A DNA stretch of 64,000 nucleotides from Cherax quadricarinatus (lineage: Eukaryota; Arthropoda; Malacostraca; Decapoda; Parastacidae), in assembly GCF_038502225.1 (NCBI RefSeq), contig NC_091292.1:103996454-104060453 (forward strand). The letters run 5' to 3'. The notes beneath the pieces are model-generated. The model worked only from the letters and a program-made list of their open reading frames with translations. It was not told the origin of the DNA and did no database searches. Below are positions 45,700 to 58,523 of the stretch, piece after piece. The position numbers and the translations under genes were made by a program. Position 1 is the first letter of the stretch, and every line of letters begins with the position of its first letter.

Positions 45700-45800
45700 C
45701 TGGCCACCAGCAGCAACAGCCTGGTTGACCAGGCAAGCATCCAGATGAACCTAGCCCATGGCCAGACTCCAGTAGAAACACTCTCGAAACTCATCAAAAG
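45700..45800 (+). mobile_element. LINE family C tail fragment
   Basis: CAGCAACAGCCTGGTTGACC and GCCCATGGCCAGACTCC are the reverse complement of the family C tail at 17740-17830. Confidence 0.65.
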
Positions 45801-45944
45801 CACATCAAAGGTACGGTAATGACGGGTTGTATTCTTACACTACCACAATTTTCTCTCTTTTACATTGAGTTTCTACCAATAAAATCTCAACATTACTTGT
45901 GTCGAGGATTATATTTTTCAAGTTTGTATTCTTTCTTAAATAAT

Positions 45945-48900
45945 AGTGTAGTGGTACACTGTAGTGTTGTAGGTAGTGTAGTGGTACACTGCAGTGTTGT
46001 AGGTAGTGTAGTGGTGCACTGTAGTGTTGTAGGTAGTGTAGTGGTACACTGTAGTGTTGTAGGTAGTGTAGTGGTACACTGTAGTGTTGTAGGTAGTGTA
46101 GTGGTGCACTGTAGTGTTGTAGGTAGTGTAGTGGTACACTGCAGTGTTGTAGGTAGTGTAGCGGTACACTGTAGTGTTGTAGGTAGTGTAGTGGTACACT
46201 GCAGTGTTGTAGGTAGTGTAGCGGTACACTGTAGTGTTGTAGGTAGTGTGGCGGTACACTGTAGTGTTGTAGGTAGTGTAGTGGTACACTGTAGTGTTGT
46301 AGGTAGTGTGGCGGTACACTGTAGTGTTGTAGGTAGTGTAGTGGTACACTGTAGTGTTGTAGGTAGTGTAGTGGTGCACTGTAGTGTTGTAGGTAGTGTA
46401 GTGGTACACTGCAGTGTTGTAGGTAGTGTAGCGGTACACTGCAGTGTTGTAGGTAGTGTAGCGGTACACTGTAGTGTTGTAGGTAGTGTAGTGGTACACT
46501 GCAGTGTTGTAGGTAGTGTAGTGGTACACTGCAGTGTTGTAGGTAGTGTAGCGGTACACTGTAGTGTTGTAGGTAGTGTAGTGGTGCACTGTAGTGTTGT
46601 AGGTAGTGTAGTGGTGCACTGCAGTGTTGTAGGTAGTGTAGTGGTACACTGTAGTGTTGTAGGTAGTGTAGTGGTACACTGTAGTGTTGTAGGTAGTGTA
46701 GCGGTACACTGCAGTGTTGTAGGTAGTGTAGTGGTGCACTGCAGTGTTGTAGGTAGTGTAGTGGTACACTGTAGTGTTGTAGGTAGTGTAGTGGTACACT
46801 GTAGTGTTGTAGGTAGTGTAGCGGTACACTGCAGTGTTGTAGGTAGTGTAGTGGTACACTGTAGAGTTGTAGGTAGTGTAGTGGTACACTGTAGTGTTGT
46901 AGGTAGTGTAGTGGTACACTGTAGTGTTGTAGGTAGTGTAGTGGTGCACTGTAGTGTTGTAGGTAGTGTAGCGGTACACTGTAGTGTTGTAGGTAGTGTA
47001 GCGGTACACTGTAGTGTTGTAGGTAGTGTAGTGGTACACTGCAGTGTTGTAGGTAGTGTAGCGGTACACTGCAGTGTTGTAGGTAGTGTAGCGGTACACT
47101 GCAGTGTTGTAGGTAGTGTAGCGGTACACTGTAGTGTTGTAGGTAGTGTAGCGGTACACTGCAGTGTTGTAGGTAGTGTAGCGGTACACTGTAGTGTTGT
47201 AGGTAGTGTAGCGGTACACTGCAGTGTTGTAGGTAGTGTAGCGGTACACTGTAGTGTTGTAGGTAGTGTAGCGGTACACTGTAGTGTTGTAGGTAGTGTA
47301 GGGGTACACTGCAGTGTTGTAGGTAGTGTAGCGGTACACTGCAGTGTTGTAGGTAGTGTAGCGGTACACTGTAGTGTTGTAGGTAGTGTAGCGGTACACT
47401 GTAGTGTTGTAGGTAGTGTAGCGGTACACTGTAGTGTTGTAGGTAGTGTAGTGGTACACTGCAGTGTTGTAGGTAGTGTAGTGGTACACTGTAGTGTTGT
47501 AGGTAGTGTAGTGGTACACTGCAGTGTTGTAGGTAGTGTAGTGGTACACTGCAGTGTTGTAGGTAGTGTAGTGGTACACTGTAGTGTTGTAGGTAGTGTA
47601 GTGGTACACTGCAGTGTTGTAGGTAGTGTAGTGGTACAATGTAGTGTTGTAGGTAGTGTAGTGGTACACTGCAATGTTGTAGGTAGTGTAGTGGTACACT
47701 GTAGTGTTGTAGGTAGTGTAGTGGTACACTGCAGTGTTGTAGGTAGTGTAGCGGTACACTGTAGTGTTGTAGGTAGTGTAGCGGTACACTGTAGTGTTGT
47801 AGGTAGTGTAGTGGTACACTGTAGTGTTGTAGGTAGTGTAGCGGTACACTGTAGTGTTGTAGGTAGTGTAGGGGTACACTGTAGTGTTGTAGGTAGTGTA
47901 GCGGTACACTGTATTGTAGGTAGTGTAGTGGTACACTGTAGTGTTGTAGGTAGTGTAGCGGTACACTGTAGTGTTGTAGGTAGTGTAGTGGTACACTGTA
48001 GTGTTGTAGGTAGTGTAGTGGTACACTGTAGTGTTGTAGGTAGTGTAGTGGTACACTGTAGTGTTGTAGGTAGTGTAGCGGTACACTGTAGTGTTGTAGG
48101 TAGTGTAACGGTACACTGTAGTGTTGTAGGTAGTGTAGCGGCACACTGTAGTGTTGTAGGTAGTGTAGTGGTACACTGTAGTGTTGTAGGTAGTGTAGCG
48201 GTACACTGTAGTGTTGTAGGTAGTGTAGCGGTACACTGTAGTGTTGTAGGTAGTGTAGTGGTGCACTGTAGTGTTGTAGGTAGTGTAGTGGTGCACTGTA
48301 GTGTTGTAGGTAGTGTAGTGGTGCACTGTAGTGTTGTAGGTAGTGTAGTGGTGCACTGTAGTGTTGTAGGTAGTGTAGTGGTGCACTATAGTGTTGTAGG
48401 TAGTGTAACGGTACACTGTAGTGTTGTAGGTAGTGTAGCGGTACACTGTAGTGCTGTAGGTAGTGTAGCGGTACACTGTAGTGCTGTAGGTAGTGTAGCG
48501 GTACACTGTAGTGTTGTAGGTAGTGTAGCGGTACACTGTAGTTGTAGGCAGTGTAGCGGTACACTGTAGTGTTGTAGGTAGTGTAGCGGTACACTGTAGT
48601 GTTGTAGGTAGTGTAGCGGTACACTGTAGTGTTGTAGGTAGTGTAGTGGTGCACTGTAGTGTTGTAGGTAGTGTTGTGGTGTACTGTAGCGTTGTAGGTA
48701 GTGTAGTGGTGCACTGTAGTGTTGTAGGTAGTGTAGTGGTGCACTGTAGTGTTGTAGGTAGTGTTGTGGTGCACTGTAGTGTTGTAGGTAGTGTTGTGGT
48801 GTACTGTAGCGTTGTAGGTAGTGTAGTGGTGCACTGTAGTGTTGTAGGTAGTGTTGTGGTGCACTGTAGTGTTGTAGGTAGTGTGGTGGTGCACTGTAGC

Positions 48901-51900
48901 GTTGTAGGTAGTGTAGTGGTGCACTGTAGTGTTGTAGGTAGTGTAGTGGTGCACTGTAGCGTTGTAGGTAGTGTAGTGGTACACTGTAGTGTTGTAGGTA
49001 GTGTAGCGGTACACTGTAGTGTTGTAGGTAGTGTAGTGGTGCACTGTAGTGTTGTAGGTAGTGTAGTGGTACACTGTAGTGTTGTAGGTAGTGTAGTGGT
49101 ACACTGTAGTGTTGTAGGTAGTGTAGTGGTACACTGTAGTGTTGTAGGTAGTGTAGCGGTACACTGTAGTGTTCTAGGTAGTGTAGTGGTGCACTGTAGC
49201 GTTGTAGGTAGTGTAGTGGTGCACTGTAGTGTTGTAGGTAGTGTTGTGGTGCACTGTAGTGTTGTAGGTAGTGTAGTGGTGCACTGTAGTGTTGTAGGTA
49301 GTGTAGTGGTGCACTGTAGTGTTGTAGGTAGTGTTGTGGTGTACTGTAGCGTTGTAGGTAGTGTAGTGGTGCACTGTAGTGTTGTAGGTAGTGTAGTGGT
49401 ACACTGTAGTGTTGTAGGTAGTGTAGCGGTACACTGTAGTGTTGTAGGTAGTGTAGTGGTGCACTGTAGCGTTGTAGGTATTGTAGTGGTGCACTGTAGT
49501 GTTGTAGGTAGTGTAGTGGTACACTGTAGTGTTGTAGGTAGTGTAGTGGTACACTGTAGTGTTGTAGGTAGTGTAGTGGTGCACTGTAGCGTTGTAGGTA
49601 GTGTAGTGGTGCACTGTAGTGTTGTAGGTAGGGTAGTGGTACACTGTAGTGTTGTAGGTAGTGTAGTGGTACACTGCAGTGTTGTAGGTAGTGTAGCGGT
49701 ACACTGTAGTGTTGTAGGTAGTGTAGTGGTACACTGTAGTGTTGTAGGTAGTGTAGTGGTACACTGTAGTGTTGTAGGTAGTGTAGCGGTACACTGTAGT
49801 GTTGTAGGTAGTGTAGTGGTGCACTGTAGCGTTGTAGGTAGTGTAGTGGTGCACTGTAGTGTTGTAGGTAGTGTTGTGGTGCACTGTAGTGTTGTAGGTA
49901 GTGTAGTGGTGCACTGTAGTGTTGTAGGTAGTGTAGTGGTGCACTGTAGTGTTGTAGGTAGTGTTGTGGTGCACTGTAGTGTTGTAGGTAGTGTTGTGGT
50001 GCACTGTAGTGTTGTAGGTAGTGTTGTGGTGTACTGTAGCGTTGCAGGTAGTGTTGTAGGTAGTGTAGTGGTGCACTGTAGTGTTGTGGTGCACTGTAGT
50101 GTTGTAGGTAGTGTAGTGGTGCACTGTAGTGTTGTAGGTAGTGTTGTAGGTAGTGTAGTGGTGCACTGTAGTGTTGTAGGTAGTGTAGTGGTGCACTGTA
50201 ATGTTGTAGGTAGTGTAGTGGTGCACTGTAGTGTTGTACGTAGTGTTGTGGTGTACTGTAGCGTTGTATGTAGTGTTGTAGGTAGTGTAGTGGTGCACTG
50301 TAGTGTTGTAGGTATTGTTGTGGTGCACTGTAGTGCTGTAGGTAGTGTTGTGGTGTACTGTAGCGTTGTAGGTAGTGTAGTGGTGCACTGTAGTATTGTG
50401 GTGCACTGTAGTGTTGTAGGTAGTGTAGTGGTGCATTGTAGTGTTGTAGGTAGTGTAGTGGTGCATTGTAGTGTTGTAGGTAGTAGTGCACTGTAATGTT
50501 GTAGGTAGTGTTGTGGTGTACTGTAGCGTTGTAGGTAGTGTAGTGGTGCACTGTAGTGTTGTAGGTAGTGTAGGGGTACACTGTAGTGTTGTAGGTAGTG
50601 TAGCGGTACACTGTATTGTAGGTAGTGTAGTGGTACACTGTAGTGTTGTAGGTAGTGTAGCGGTACACTGTAGTGTTGTAGGTAGTGTAGTGGTACACTG
50701 TAGTGTTGTAGGTAGTGTAGTGGTACACTGTAGTGTTGTAGGTAGTGTAGTGGTACACTGTAGTGTTGTAGGTAGTGTAGCGGTACACTGTAGTGTTGTA
50801 GGTAGTGTAGCGGTACACTGTAGTGTTGTAGGTAGTGTAGCGGTACACTGTAGTGTTGTAGGTAGTGTGGTGGTGCACTGTAGCGTTGTAGGTAGTGTAG
50901 TGGTGCACTGTAGTGTTGTAGGTAGTGTAGTGGTGCACTGTAGTGTTGTAGGTAGTGTGGTGGTGCACTGTAGCGTTGTAGGTAGTGTAGTGGTGCACTG
51001 TAGTGTTGTAGGTAGTGTAGTGGTGCACTGTAGCGTTGTAGGTAGTGTAGTGGTACACTGTAGTGTTGTAGGTAGTGTAGCGGTACACTGTAGTGTTGTA
51101 GGTAGTGTAGTGGTGCACTGTAGTGTTGTAGGTAGTGTAGTGGTACACTGTAGTGTTGTAGGTAGTGTAGTGGTACACTGTAGTGTTGTAGGTAGTGTAG
51201 TGGTACACTGTAGTGTTGTAGGTAGTGTAGCGGTACACTGTAGTGTTGTAGGTAGTGTAGTGGTGCACTGTAGCGTTGTAGGTAGTGTAGTGGTGCACTG
51301 TAGTGTTGTAGGTAGTGTTGTGGTGCACTGTAGTGTTGTAGGTAGTGTAGTGGTGCACTGTAGTGTTGTAGGTAGTGTAGTGGTGCACTGTAGTGTTGTA
51401 GGTAGTGTAGTGGTGCACTGTAGTGTTGTAGGTAGTGTTGTGGTGTACTGTAGCGTTGTAGGTAGTGTAGTGGTGCACTGTAGTGTTGTAGGTAGTGTAG
51501 TGGTACACTGTAGTGTTGTAGGTAGTGTAGCGGTACACTGTAGTGTTGTAGGTAGTGTAGTGGTGCACTGTAGCGTTGTAGGTATTGTAGTGGTGCACTG
51601 TAGTGTTGTAGGTAGTGTAGTGGTACACTGTAGTGTTGTAGGTAGTGTAGTGGTACACTGTAGTGTTGTAGGTAGTGTAGTGGTGCACTGTAGCGTTGTA
51701 GGTAGTGTAGTGGTGCACTGTAGTGTTGTAGGTAGGGTAGTGGTACACTGTAGTGTTGTAGGTAGTGTAGTGGTACACTGCAGTGTTGTAGGTAGTGTAG
51801 CGGTACACTGTAGTGTTGTAGGTAGTGTAGTGGTACACTGTAGTGTTGTAGGTAGTGTAGTGGTACACTGTAGTGTTGTAGGTAGTGTAGCGGTACACTG

Positions 51901-54900
51901 TAGTGTTGTAGGTAGTGTAGTGGTGCACTGTAGCGTTGTAGGTAGTGTAGTGGTGCACTGTAGTGTTGTAGGTAGTGTTGTGGTGCACTGTAGTGTTGTA
52001 GTTAGTGTAGTGGTGCACTGTAGTGTTGTAGGTAGTGTAGTGGTGCACTGTAGTGTTGTAGGTAGTGTTGTGGTGCACTGTAGTGTTGTAGGTAGTGTTG
52101 TGGTGCACTGTAGTGTTGTAGGTAGTGTTGTGGTGTACTGTAGCGTTGCAGGTAGTGTTGTAGGTAGTGTAGTGGTGCACTGTAGTGTTGTGGTGCACTG
52201 TAGTGTTGTAGGTAGTGTAGTGGTGCACTGTAGTGTTGTAGGTAGTGTTGTAGGTAGTGTAGTGGTGCACTGTAGTGTTGTAGGTAGTGTAGTGGTGCAC
52301 TGTAATGTTGTAGGTAGTGTAGTGGTGCACTGTAGTGTTGTACGTAGTGTTGTGGTGTACTGTAGCGTTGTATGTAGTGTTGTAGGTAGTGTAGTGGTGC
52401 ACTGTAGTGTTGTAGGTATTGTTGTGGTGCACTGTAGTGCTGTAGGTAGTGTTGTGGTGTACTGTAGCGTTGTAGGTAGTGTAGTGGTGCACTGTAGTAT
52501 TGTGGTGCACTGTAGTGTTGTAGGTAGTGTAGTGGTGCATTGTAGTGTTGTAGGTAGTGTAGTGGTGCATTTTAGTGTTGTAGGTAGTAGTGCACTGTAA
52601 TGTTGTAGGTAGTGTTGTGGTGTACTGTAGCGTTGTAGGTAGTGTAGTGGTGCACTGTAGTGTTGTAGGTAGTGTAGGGGTACACTGTAGTGTTGTAGGT
52701 AGTGTAGCGGTACACTGTATTGTAGGTAGTGTAGTGGTACACTGTAGTGTTGTAGGTAGTGTAGCGGTACACTGTAGTGTTGTAGGTAGTGTAGTGGTAC
52801 ACTGTAGTGTTGTAGGTAGTGTAGTGGTACACTGTAGTGTTGTAGGTAGTGTAGTGGTACACTGTAGTGTTGTAGGTAGTGTAGCGGTACACTGTAGTGT
52901 TGTAGGTAGTGTAGCGGTACACTGTAGTGTTGTAGGTAGTGTAGCGGTACACTGTAGTGTTGTAGGTAGTGTAGTGGTACACTGTAGTGTTGTAGGTAGT
53001 GTAGCGGTACACTGTAGTGTTGTAGGTAGTGTAGTGGTGCACTGTAGTGTTGTAGGTAGTGTAGTGGTGCATTGTAGTGTTGTAGGTAGTGTAGTGGTGC
53101 ACTGTAGTGTTGTAGGTAGTGTAGTGGTGCACTGTAGTGTTGTAGGTAGTGTAGTGGTGCACTATAGTGTTGTAGGTAGTGTAACGGTACACTGTAGTGT
53201 TGTAGGTAGTGTAGCGGTACACTGTAGTGCTGTAGGTAGTGTAGCGGTACACTGTAGTGCTGTAGGTAGTGTAGCGGTACACTGTAGTGCTGTAGGTAGT
53301 GTAGCGGTACACTGTAGTGTTGTAGGTAGTGTAGCGGTACACTGTAGTTGTAGGCAGTGTAGCGGTACACTGTAGTGTTGTAGGTAGTGTAGCGGTACAC
53401 TGTAGTGTTGTAGGTAGTGTAGCGGTACACTGTAGTGTTGTAGGTAGTGTAGTGGTGCACTGTAGTGTTGTAGGTAGTGTTGTGGTGTACTGTAGCGTTG
53501 TAGGTAGTGTAGTGGTGCACTGTAGTGTTGTAGGTAGTGTAGTGGTGCACTGTAGTGTTGTAGGTAGTGTTGTGGTGCACTGTAGTGTTGTAGGTAGTGT
53601 TGTGGTGTACTGTAGCGTTGTAGGTAGTGTAGTGGTCCACTGTAGTGTTGTAGGTAGTGTTGTGGTGCACTGTAGTGTTGTAGGTAGTGTGGTGGTGCAC
53701 TGTAGCGTTGTAGGTAGTGTAGTGGTGCACTGTAGTGTTGTAGGTAGTGTAGTGGTGCACTGTAGCGTTGTAGGTAGTGTAGTGGTACACTGTAGTGTTG
53801 TAGGTAGTGTAGCGGTACACTGTAGTGTTGTAGGTAGTGTAGTGGTGCACTGTAGTGTTGTAGGTAGTGTAGTGGTACACTGTAGTGTTGTAGGTAGTGT
53901 AGTGGTACACTGTAGTGTTGTAGGTAGTGTAGTGGTACACTGTAGTGTTGTAGGTAGTGTAGCGGTACACTGTAGTGTTGTAGGTAGTGTAGCGGTACAC
54001 TGTAGTGTTGTAGGTAGTGTAGTGGTGCACTGTAGCGTTGTAGGTAGTGTAGTGGTGCACTGTAGTGTTGTAGGTAGTGTTGTGGTGCACTGTAGTGTTG
54101 TAGGTAGTGTAGTGGTGCACTGTAGTGTTGTAGGTAGTGTAGTGGTGCACTGTAGTGTTGTAGGTAGTGTTGTGGTGTACTGTAGCGTTGTAGGTAGTGT
54201 AGTGGTGCACTGTAGTGTTGTAGGTAGTGTAGTGGTACACTGTAGTGTTGTAGGTAGTGTAGCGGTACACTGTAGTGTTGTAGGTAGTGTAGTGGTGCAC
54301 TGTAGCGTTGTAGGTATTGTAGTGGTGCACTGTAGTGTTGTAGGTAGTGTAGTGGTACACTGTAGTGTTGTAGGTAGTGTAGTGGTACACTGTAGTGTTG
54401 TAGGTAGTGTAGTGGTGCACTGTAGCGTTGTAGGTAGTGTAGTGGTGCACTGTAGTGTTGTAGGTAGGGTAGTGGTACACTGTAGTGTTGTAGGTAGTGT
54501 AGTGGTACACTGCAGTGTTGTAGGTAGTGTAGCGGTACACTGTAGTGTTGTAGGTAGTGTAGTGGTACACTGTAGTGTTGTAGGTAGTGTAGTGGTACAC
54601 TGTAGTGTTGTAGGTTGTGTAGCGGTACACTGTAGTGTTGTAGGTAGTGTAGTGGTGCACTGTAGCGTTGTAGGTAGTGTAGTGGTGCACTGTAGTGTTG
54701 TAGGTAGTGTTGTGGTGCACTGTAGTGTTGTAGGTAGTGTAGTGGTGCACTGTAGTGTTGTAGGTAGTGTAGTGGTGCACTGTAGTGTTGTAGGTAGTGT
54801 TGTGGTGCACTGTAGTGTTGTAGGTAGTGTTGTGGTGCACTGTAGTGTTGTAGGTAGTGTTGTGGTGTACTGTAGCGTTGCAGGTAGTGTTGTAGGTAGT

Positions 54901-56058
54901 GTAGTGGTGCACTGTAGTGTTGTGGTGCACTGTAGTGTTGTAGGTAGTGTAGTGGTGCACTGTAGTGTTGTAGGTAGTGTAGTGGTGCACTGTAGTGTTG
55001 TAGGTAGTGTAGTGGTGCACTGTAATGTTGTAGGTAGTGTAGTGGTGCACTGTAGTGCTGTAGGTAGTGTTGTGGTGTAGTGTTGTGGTGTACTGTAGCG
55101 TTGTTTGTAGTGTTGTAGGTAGTGTAGTGGTGCACTGTAGTGTTGTAGGTATTGTTGTGGTGCACTGTAGTGCTGTAGGTAGTGTTGTGGTGTACTGTAG
55201 CGTTGTAGGTAGTGTAGTGGTGCACTGTAGTATTGTGGTGCACTGTAGTGTTGTAGGTAGTGTAGTGGTGCATTGTAGTGTTGTAGGTAGTGTAGTGGTG
55301 CATTGTAGTGTTGTAGGTAGTAGTGCACTGTAATGTTGTAGGTAGTGTTGTGGTGTACTGTAGCGTTGTAGGTAGTGTAGTGGTGCACTGTAGTGTTGTA
55401 GGTAGTGTTGTGGTGTACTGTAGCGTTGTATGTAGTGTTGTAGGTAGTGTAGTGGTGCACTGTAGTGTTGTAGGTAGTGTTGTGGTGCACTGTAGTGCTG
55501 TAGGTAGTGTTGTGGTGTACTGTAGCGTTGTAGGTAGTGTAGTGGTGCACTGTAGTATTGTGGTGCACTGTAGTGTTGTAGGTAGTGTAGTGGTGCATTG
55601 TAGTGTTGTAGGTAGTGTAGTGGTGCACTGTAGTGTTGTAGGTAGTGTTGTGGTGCACTGTAGTGCTGTAGGTAGTGTTGTGGTGTACTGTAGCGTTGTA
55701 GGTAGTGTAGTGGTGCACTGTAGTATTGTGGTGCACTGTAGTGTTGTAGGTAGTGTAGTGGTGCATTGTAGTGTTGTAGGTAGTGTAGTGGTGCATTGTA
55801 GTGTTGTAGGTAGTGGTGCACTGTAATGTTGTAGGTAGTGTTGTGGTGCACTGTAGTGTTGTAGGTAGTGTAGTGGTGTGCTGTAGTGTTGTAGGTAGTG
55901 TAGTGGTGCACTGTAGTGTTGTAGGTAGTGTAGTGGTGTGCTGTAGTGTTGTAGGTAGTGTAGTGGTGCACTGTAGTGTTGTAGGTAGTGTAGTGGTGTG
56001 CTGTAGTGTTGTAGGTAGTGTAGTGTTGCACTGTAGTGTAGTGGTACACTGTAGTGGG
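45945..56058. repeat. 30 bp satellite-like array, about 337 copies, with higher-order repeats
   Basis: A 10.1 kb head-to-tail array. The unit starts GTAGTGGTACACTGTAGTG and finishes TTGTAGGTAGT. It is G/T-rich on + with almost no C outside CAC. Variation concentrates at a few sites: TGG/CGG, GTAC/GTGC, CTGTAG/CTGCAG, TGTTG/CGTTG and TAGTGG/TTGTGG. Rare irregular units (for example ACTGTATTGTAGG at 47.91, 50.61 and 52.72 kb) recur at fixed offsets, showing a higher-order repeat. Since 30 is a multiple of three and the unit lacks stops in several frames, ORFs up to 2,291 residues appear in overlapping frames on both strands; I regard all of these as artefacts. Confidence 0.98.
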
Positions 56059-56147
56059 CGATCACTGTCATTCAAGACAACTGGACGCCCATTACCGGAT
56101 ATCAAATATTCACTAACCACCGAGTCACGTAGTGGCCTGCGCCGGCT

Positions 56148-56244
56148 CTAGTGGAGGAAGAGGAAGAGGAAGAGGAGGAGGAGGAGGAGGAGGAGGAGGG
56201 AGGAGGAGGAGTTGGAGGAGTTGGAGGAGGAGGATGAGGAGGAG

Positions 56245-56275
<31 letters not shown>

Positions 56276-56312
56276 AAGAAGAAGAAGAAGAGGAGGAGAA
56301 GAGGAAGAGGAA
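56148..56312. repeat. (AGG)n purine repeat
   Basis: GGAGGAGGAGG and GAAGAAGAAG phrases with GTTGGAGGA insertions. Arginine/glycine and serine/proline ORFs are artefacts. Confidence 0.95.
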
Positions 56313-56436
56313 AGCACTGATGTCCAAATTGATTAAAATCTTTCAAGTTTAAAGACGCAAGACCTGTAAATACAAGAGATCACAGCTGCACAACCTAAGG
56401 GTTTAGCGCACGTAGCTCCTGCCTCTCGAAAATGCC

Positions 56437-57340
56437 CAAGTGGTCTTGGATACAGTGAAAGACAAAGGGCGGATGTAAAATACACAGACTTTACAAAAGT
56501 TTTCAATAAGTGTAATGTTACAATATCTCATAAAAAAAACACTTGCAAGTAGGAAAAAAAGAGTTCGTAATTTTTTTTTTTACCAACTCGATGCCAAAAA
56601 GCAATAAAGTAAATTTAGAGACTGTCACAGTGGTATCTTTTCCTCAAGGCACAATACTTGCCTCAGTTCTTTATCTCACATGAGACATTAACAAAGACGT
56701 AAATCACAACAATTTAGAAATCATTACAAACGATATTTCAATTTGTATGAGAGTGGCGTCAATTAAGGAAACTGCAAATTTCCAACCTGACATAAACAAA
56801 GTCTTGAAGTGGACCACAAAACAATGTGATGTTATTCTGTTATGGAAAACTTGAAAGAATTAAAAACCAAAATGGGATATACAGTAAAACAAACTTAAAT
56901 CTCTCAATAGAAGAGGAGAAATATGAGGGACTTAAAACAAAAGTGTGTGAAGGTGTTACACTCAAGGCTCACAGAAGTGTTATATCACAACTGCAAGAAA
57001 AACGATACGCTGGATAACTAGAACTTTCAAAACATGAGAAGCTAAGCCAGTGACGATCCTCTAAGTCAGCTGTACTGTCTAGACCAGAAGACTGCTGACA
57101 GCCCCTTTTAAGGCAGACGAAATTGCAAATCCGGAGAATGTAAATAGGATTTTCACTGCCGTTATAAATTCGGTCAAACAAGTAACTGACCTGGAATGCC
57201 TTTAGTCCCTTGAATTGTACTCTTAGGAAGGCGGCTGAGATGCATCTAAATTTACACCTACAAAAAAATCTGGAGGGATTAGCTGCAAATCTGCACACTA
57301 AAATTACTCCCTATGAGAGCTTGGCAAAAAGTGCAAAAAT
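56437..57340 (+). pseudogene. LINE family B reverse transcriptase, highly decayed
   Basis: It follows the family B order with many indels: GATGTAAAATACACAGAC (VIYTDF region) at 56473, TTTCCTCAAGGCACAATAC (motif B) at 56639, ATAAACAAAGTCTTGAAGTGG at 56792, GTTATTCTGTTATGGAAAAC at 56831, CTGGATAACTAGAACTTTC at 57010. The FADDT motif C is destroyed. It is older than the copies at 8.3 and 25.7 kb. Confidence 0.75.
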
Positions 57341-57344
57341 AATC

Positions 57345-57610
57345 CTAGATCTGTAATATTTCTTCTATCTGTTGGTAGCAGGTTGAATATCATAGCCCAT
57401 CGATGTCGACAATGTTCTTTGAGTGTGCCCATAGCACACCTACTTTCCGCTGGGTCTATTTTAAACTACCTCCCATATTTTTCACTCCAACAATTTGTTA
57501 CGTTAGTCTCCGGGTTTCGGACAAGGCTCTCGAGTATCTATCACGTACACATTATAATGCATCTCTCTCTCCCCCTCTCTCCTTCGCTCCAGAGTACTGC
57601 GCTAGTGTAA
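57345..57610 (-). pseudogene. Possible decayed LINE fragment
   Basis: TCTGTTGGTAGCAGGTTGAA and ATCACGTACACATTATAATG on + resemble the minus-strand family B segment encoding an IMYTW-like stretch, as at 13150-13200. Weak similarity only. Confidence 0.35.
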
Positions 57611-58362
57611 TACGGGAGTTTTATATTAATTACTTCCACTGTTCACTCGGCCCGGGTGACTGCACACGGGAGGCTGAGTACTCGTTATTATAATGGTCCC
57701 AGTAGCATGGGGACTGGGGACTGGTGGAGGGTGAGTGAAGGCACACTTTAATTCCTCAAGCACCTCCTTTCCTTCCCTCCCACCTCACCCTGATCACAAC
57801 AGCTCTCTAAAGATTAATACCTCAACCCGCCTTCCTCCTTGTCATAACATTCACCCCTCTCTACCATCCACAACTCAAGGCTCCCCTCCCTCCCCACTAC
57901 GACACCCAGACTCCACTCCTTCCCAACACAACCCCTAACCACCCCTTCCTTTCTATCGCAACCCCCAAACACTACTTCCAAACACAACCCCCCGAACACT
58001 TCTTCCTTCTCAACACAACCCCCGAACTCTTATTCCTTCCCAACACAATCCCCAAACAACCCTTCCTTCCCACCACAACCCTAAACACCTCTTCCCGCCA
58101 TAACCTCACTCCTCCCTCTTTATTGCATCCCTCTCGCACTTTCAAGAAGAAGGTATCTTTAGGCTGGAGCACCTTAAGAAGTACTCTCCAGGCGCTGACA
58201 TCATATTACCCAAGTATCTTTCAACACAACCAAATTTAATGCATCTTACAGAACAATGCACTTACAGTAAAAGCGGTACAATAATTTCTTCAGATCGCAG
58301 TTTGTATTGGTGAACGAGTCTCTAGTTACAACCCTTGGCTATGACAGTTATGTACAGATCAG
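57611..58362. other. Pyrimidine-rich region with about 30 bp degenerate repeat
   Basis: 57925-58100 contains about six diverged units of CACAACCCCCGAACACTTC. The rest is CT-rich or unassigned. Confidence 0.6.

Positions 58363-58452
<90 letters not shown>
58363..58452. repeat. (TG)n microsatellite at LINE 3' end
   Basis: A pure TG tract joined to the family A tail (TTTACTCACCTAGTTG) at 58453. Confidence 0.95.
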
Positions 58453-58454
<2 letters not shown>

Positions 58455-58523
58455 ACTCACCTAGTTGTTGAGGTTGCGGGGGTCGAGTCCGAGCTCCTGG
58501 CCCCGCCTCTTCACTGATCGCTA

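Noticed and set aside
45945..56058. Telomeric array
   Set aside because: The unit is G/T-rich like telomeric DNA, but it is not the arthropod TTAGG repeat, is 30 bp long and is flanked by ordinary interspersed elements on both sides.
45819..56120. Very long ORFs (up to 2,291 residues) on both strands
   Set aside because: They all lie in the 30 bp array. The unit length is a multiple of three and lacks stops in several frames, so openness is automatic; at least four frames are open over the same DNA, and each product is only a ten-residue repeat.
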